Assembly: GCA_035301265.1 (NCBI GenBank)
Contig: DATGUP010000003.1
Coordinates: forward strand, 62,001 to 126,000
Direction: 5' to 3'
DNA length: 64,000 bases
Source of the DNA: DATGUP01 sp035301265
GTDB taxonomy: Bacteria; Bacillota; Bacilli; Bacillales; Amphibacillaceae
Below the pieces are notes generated by a model, which saw only the letters and a list, made by a program, of their open reading frames with translations, was not told the DNA's origin and did no database searches. This document shows, one piece after another, positions 61,347 through 64,000 of this stretch; positions within the stretch are counted from its first letter, which is position 1; each line of letters opens with the position of its first letter. The translations under genes and the position numbers were made by a program.

Positions 61347-63337
61347 AAGGCCAGTTGCTCAACGAGCGGTATAAAATAATCAAAAGAATCGGTGGGGGCG
61401 GGATGGCTAATGTGTATCTCGCCAGAGACATCATCTTGGACCGCGATGTTGCTGTCAAGGCGTTGAGAATGGAATATGCCAATGATCAAGAGTTTATTGC
61501 CCGTTTTGATCGCGAGGCACAGTCGGCAACAAGCTTGGCCCACCCGAACATTGTCAACATTTATGATATTGGTGAAGAGGACCATATGCTATATATGGTC
61601 ATGGAGTATGTCGACGGCATGACGCTTAAGGAGTACATCCAACAATACGGACCGCTCAGTGTTCCGGAAACACTCGATATCATGAAACAGATTACATCCG
61701 CCATTAATCATGCACATGCTAATAATATCATCCATCGAGATATCAAGCCGCAAAACATTTTAATCAATACATATGGCCAAGTAAAGGTCACTGATTTTGG
61801 CATTGCCATTGCCTTGAGCGCTACAACGCTGACACAAACAAACTCTATACTCGGCTCCGTCCATTATCTATCCCCGGAGCAGGCACGGGGCGGCATGGCG
61901 ACAAAGAAGTCAGATGTTTATTCTCTAGGCATCGTTTTGTTTGAACTTTTAACAGGCCGTTTACCCTTTTCCGGCCACTCCCCCGTATCCATCGCATTGA
62001 AGCATTTGCAAAGCGAGACACCATCGGTGCGGGATGTTAATCCGGATATTCCGCAAAGTGTGGAAAATATTGTTCTAAAAGCGACGACGAAGGATCCGTT
62101 TCACCGCTACGAAACGGTAGACGAAATGGAAAACGCGCTCGATAGAGCTTTGGATCCGGCTTATATAAATGAAGAGAAATATGTTGCGCCATCCGAGGTC
62201 GGAGAGGATACAAAAGCGATCCCGATCATTACAGATGATCCATTTTATCGGGATAGAGATGAGGATACAATTATCCATCCCGCTGACGGTGCAATGCAGG
62301 CATCGCAACCGATTGGGAAAAAAAAGGCTAAGTCAAAAAAGAAGCGTAAATGGCCAATATTTGTTACCATTTTATTGGCCTTATTGGCGGCTGGCATCGC
62401 TGCTATGTTTATTATTCCCGGAATATTACAGCCGAAAGATGTAGAAATTCCCGATGTGGTCGAAATGGCAGTTAACGATGCCTTAGATAAATTAGAAGAA
62501 CATCAATTAATCGGTGAGAAAAAAACGATGCATTCTGATGATATTGAAGAAGGTCTTGTGATAAAAACGAATCCCGAAACCGGGCAAACGGTAAAAGAAG
62601 GTACAACGGTCACGGTGTATGTCAGCGAAGGTAAAAAAAAGCAAGCGTTTGGTGATTATGTCGGGGAAGATTATAATCAAGTCAAGCGCATTCTTATGGA
62701 GAGCGGCTATGCTGAGGAAAACATTATTTCCTACGAAAAGCCTTCCGATAAACCTAACGGTCAAATCATTACGCAATTGCAGCCTGATCCTGATGAGATG
62801 GTTGTACCAGAGGAAACGCGAGTTATTTTTGAAATTAGCGGCGGACCTGAATCATTTAGTCTGAACAGTTTAAAAGGATTGACTGAAGCAGAAGCTAAGG
62901 AAGAACTTGATGACCAAAATCTTAAGGCAAACATTATCGAAGAGCATTCCGAGGATATTCCAGAAGGAGAGGTTATTCGACAAGATCCTAAAGCTAATGC
63001 AGATATCGAAGAAGGTGACTCAGTTGATCTTTATATTTCACTCGGTCCAGACGAAAAATCGCCCGTATCTCATAAGGAAACATTTACTGTTTCATATCAC
63101 CCTGACTCCTCGGACGAGAATGAAGAGGAAGAAGAACCTGTCGAGCAGACAGTCCAAATATATATTGATGATATGGAACATGATATTGCTGATGTATATG
63201 AAGAAGATACGATCACAGAAGACACGGAATATTCCGTAACAGTCATCATTGCTCCTGAGTCACAAGCCGAACTAAAGGTCGTCCGTGACGGCGAAACCAT
63301 TATTCAAAAATCCATTTCTTACGAGGAAGGTGAATAA
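61340..63337 (+). CDS. prkC: Membrane serine/threonine kinase PrkC with PASTA domains
   Basis: A 665-residue Hanks-type kinase. The kinase domain spans about 1-270 with IGGGGMANVYLARD, HRDIKPQNILIN near 133, DFGIAIALSATTLTQTN (DFG and the threonine-rich activation loop) and SPEQARGG. A single membrane helix lies at about 341-361 (WPIFVTILLALLAAGIAAMF). Outside are three PASTA repeats (about 365-570) and a C-terminal acidic domain of about 95 residues. PASTA domains bind muropeptides, and in B. subtilis PrkC triggers germination and regulates wall metabolism. The start is GTG 61340. Confidence 0.97.
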   Translation: MLKGQLLNERYKIIKRIGGGGMANVYLARDIILDRDVAVKALRMEYANDQEFIARFDREAQSATSLAHPNIVNIYDIGEEDHMLYMVMEYVDGMTLKEYIQQYGPLSVPETLDIMKQITSAINHAHANNIIHRDIKPQNILINTYGQVKVTDFGIAIALSATTLTQTNSILGSVHYLSPEQARGGMATKKSDVYSLGIVLFELLTGRLPFSGHSPVSIALKHLQSETPSVRDVNPDIPQSVENIVLKATTKDPFHRYETVDEMENALDRALDPAYINEEKYVAPSEVGEDTKAIPIITDDPFYRDRDEDTIIHPADGAMQASQPIGKKKAKSKKKRKWPIFVTILLALLAAGIAAMFIIPGILQPKDVEIPDVVEMAVNDALDKLEEHQLIGEKKTMHSDDIEEGLVIKTNPETGQTVKEGTTVTVYVSEGKKKQAFGDYVGEDYNQVKRILMESGYAEENIISYEKPSDKPNGQIITQLQPDPDEMVVPEETRVIFEISGGPESFSLNSLKGLTEAEAKEELDDQNLKANIIEEHSEDIPEGEVIRQDPKANADIEEGDSVDLYISLGPDEKSPVSHKETFTVSYHPDSSDENEEEEEPVEQTVQIYIDDMEHDIADVYEEDTITEDTEYSVTVIIAPESQAELKVVRDGETIIQKSISYEEGE

Positions 63338-64000
63338 ATGAACGAGGGCAGGATTGTCAAAGCATTGAGCGGTTTTTACTATGTACAATCAGACGGCCAA
63401 ATTTATCAGTGCAGAGGGCGTGGTGTGTTTCGGAACAAAAAAATCATCCCGCTTGTTGGCGATTTTGTAACATTTACTATCCGCGAACATAACGAAGGTT
63501 ACATTACGAGCGTTAAACCGCGTAAAAACAAGCTCGTGCGTCCATCCATTGCTAACATCTCTCAGGCGATCATTTTGAGTTCGGCTGTCAAACCAGATTT
63601 TAACCCGTTGCTTTTAGACCGATTTCTTGTGTTAGTAGAAGCTAAAGGTATAAAACCGGTGATTTTCATATCGAAAATGGATATGGCGGATAAAGGATTG
63701 CATGATCGTCTTGTTGGCTATAAGCGAACCTATGAAAAAATCGGTTATTCAGTAGAATTATTCTCGATTAAAGATAAGCAAGGGCTAAGCCGGCTTAAGA
63801 TGTATTTTGCCGATCACGTTTCCGTTATTGCCGGACAATCAGGGGTCGGAAAATCTTCCTTGTTAAATGCACTTAAACCTTCGTTGAATTTAAAAACAGC
63901 CGATATATCCAAACCGTTGGGGAGAGGAAAGCATACGACACGTCACGTCGAACTTGTCGAAATATCGGATGGTCTTGTTGCTGATACTCCAGGTTTTAGC
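63338..64000 (+). CDS. rsgA: Ribosome small subunit-dependent GTPase RsgA, truncated by window end
   Basis: The first 221 codons only; the reading frame is open at the window end. The N-terminal OB-fold (EGRIVKALSGFYYVQSDG) is followed by a circularly permuted GTPase: G4 FISKMD at about 110-115, G1 GQSGVGKSSLLNAL near 167-180, and G3 DTPG near 215-218. GRGKHTTRHVELVE is the switch region. It releases assembly factors from the 30S subunit. ATG 63338 directly follows the prkC stop with GAGGAAGGTG upstream. Confidence 0.97.
   Translation, partial: MNEGRIVKALSGFYYVQSDGQIYQCRGRGVFRNKKIIPLVGDFVTFTIREHNEGYITSVKPRKNKLVRPSIANISQAIILSSAVKPDFNPLLLDRFLVLVEAKGIKPVIFISKMDMADKGLHDRLVGYKRTYEKIGYSVELFSIKDKQGLSRLKMYFADHVSVIAGQSGVGKSSLLNALKPSLNLKTADISKPLGRGKHTTRHVELVEISDGLVADTPGFS

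Noticed and set aside
1..64000. Search for phage genes, insertion sequences, CRISPR arrays, toxin-antitoxin pairs, tRNA or rRNA genes
   Set aside because: None seen. Nearly all of the window is accounted for by conserved Bacillaceae core genes, so I do not claim a new defence or mobile system.

Overview
The window is a dense, ordinary chromosomal segment of an endospore-forming, low-GC Gram-positive bacterium of the Bacillaceae type. The evidence is gene content and order that closely follow the Bacillus subtilis ctaD-to-rsgA region: caa3 oxidase genes, the ylb block, the division and cell wall (dcw) cluster with spoVD and spoVE, spoIIGA-sigE-sigG, the ylm block, divIVA, ileS, lspA, pyrR-pyrP, and the rqcH-to-rsgA block. 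MurE carries the DNPR motif of meso-diaminopimelate-adding enzymes, and BshC implies bacillithiol. I see no insertion sequence, prophage, CRISPR array, rRNA or tRNA gene. No previously undescribed multi-gene system is visible; the interest is mainly in regulatory detail and in which expected genes are missing.

Layout. 1-2126: end of ctaD, then ctaE, ctaF and the assembly gene ctaG. 2204-3776: a minus-strand AI-2E family membrane protein and YlbA. 3939-7816: ylbC, ylbD, ylbE, ricF (ylbF), ylbG, rsmD, coaD. 7863-11498: ylbJ (minus), the ylbL protease (plus), tmcAL (minus). 11695-12439: yceD-rpmF from a near-consensus sigma-A promoter. 12521-16289: an enoyl-CoA hydratase-like gene, a RsfA-type sporulation regulator, a GNAT acetyltransferase and bshC. 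16483-32680: the dcw cluster mraZ-rsmH-ftsL-pbpB-spoVD-murE-murF-mraY-murD-spoVE-divIB-ftsA-ftsZ, with MraZ-type repeats upstream; murG and murB are not here. 32873-35503: spoIIGA-sigE-sigG, the early-to-late sporulation sigma switch. 35753-39687: ylmC, pgeF, ylmE, sepF, ylmG, ylmH, divIVA. 39740-42821: ileS under an isoleucine T-box. 43090-46748: lspA, an RluD-type pseudouridine synthase, pyrR and pyrP, the last two each preceded by a PyrR-type attenuator. 46899-49507: a LysR regulator and rqcH (minus). 49631-64000: P-type Ca2+ ATPase, yloC, remA, gmk, rpoZ, coaBC, priA, fmt, rsmB, prpC, prkC and the start of rsgA.

How the genes work together. The centre of the window couples peptidoglycan precursor synthesis (MurE, MurF, MraY, MurD) to septal assembly (FtsL, PBP2B, DivIB, FtsA, FtsZ, SepF, DivIVA) and to sporulation (SpoVD, SpoVE, SpoIIGA, sigma-E, sigma-G). 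SpoIIGA cleaves the pro-sequence of sigma-E. The sigG region carries a good sigma-F promoter and an inverted repeat that should hide the sigG start only on read-through mRNA. The right end carries translation, DNA replication restart and the PrpC/PrkC phosphorylation pair that senses the cell wall through PASTA domains. Start sites given here were chosen mainly from Shine-Dalgarno (SD) position and family N-termini.
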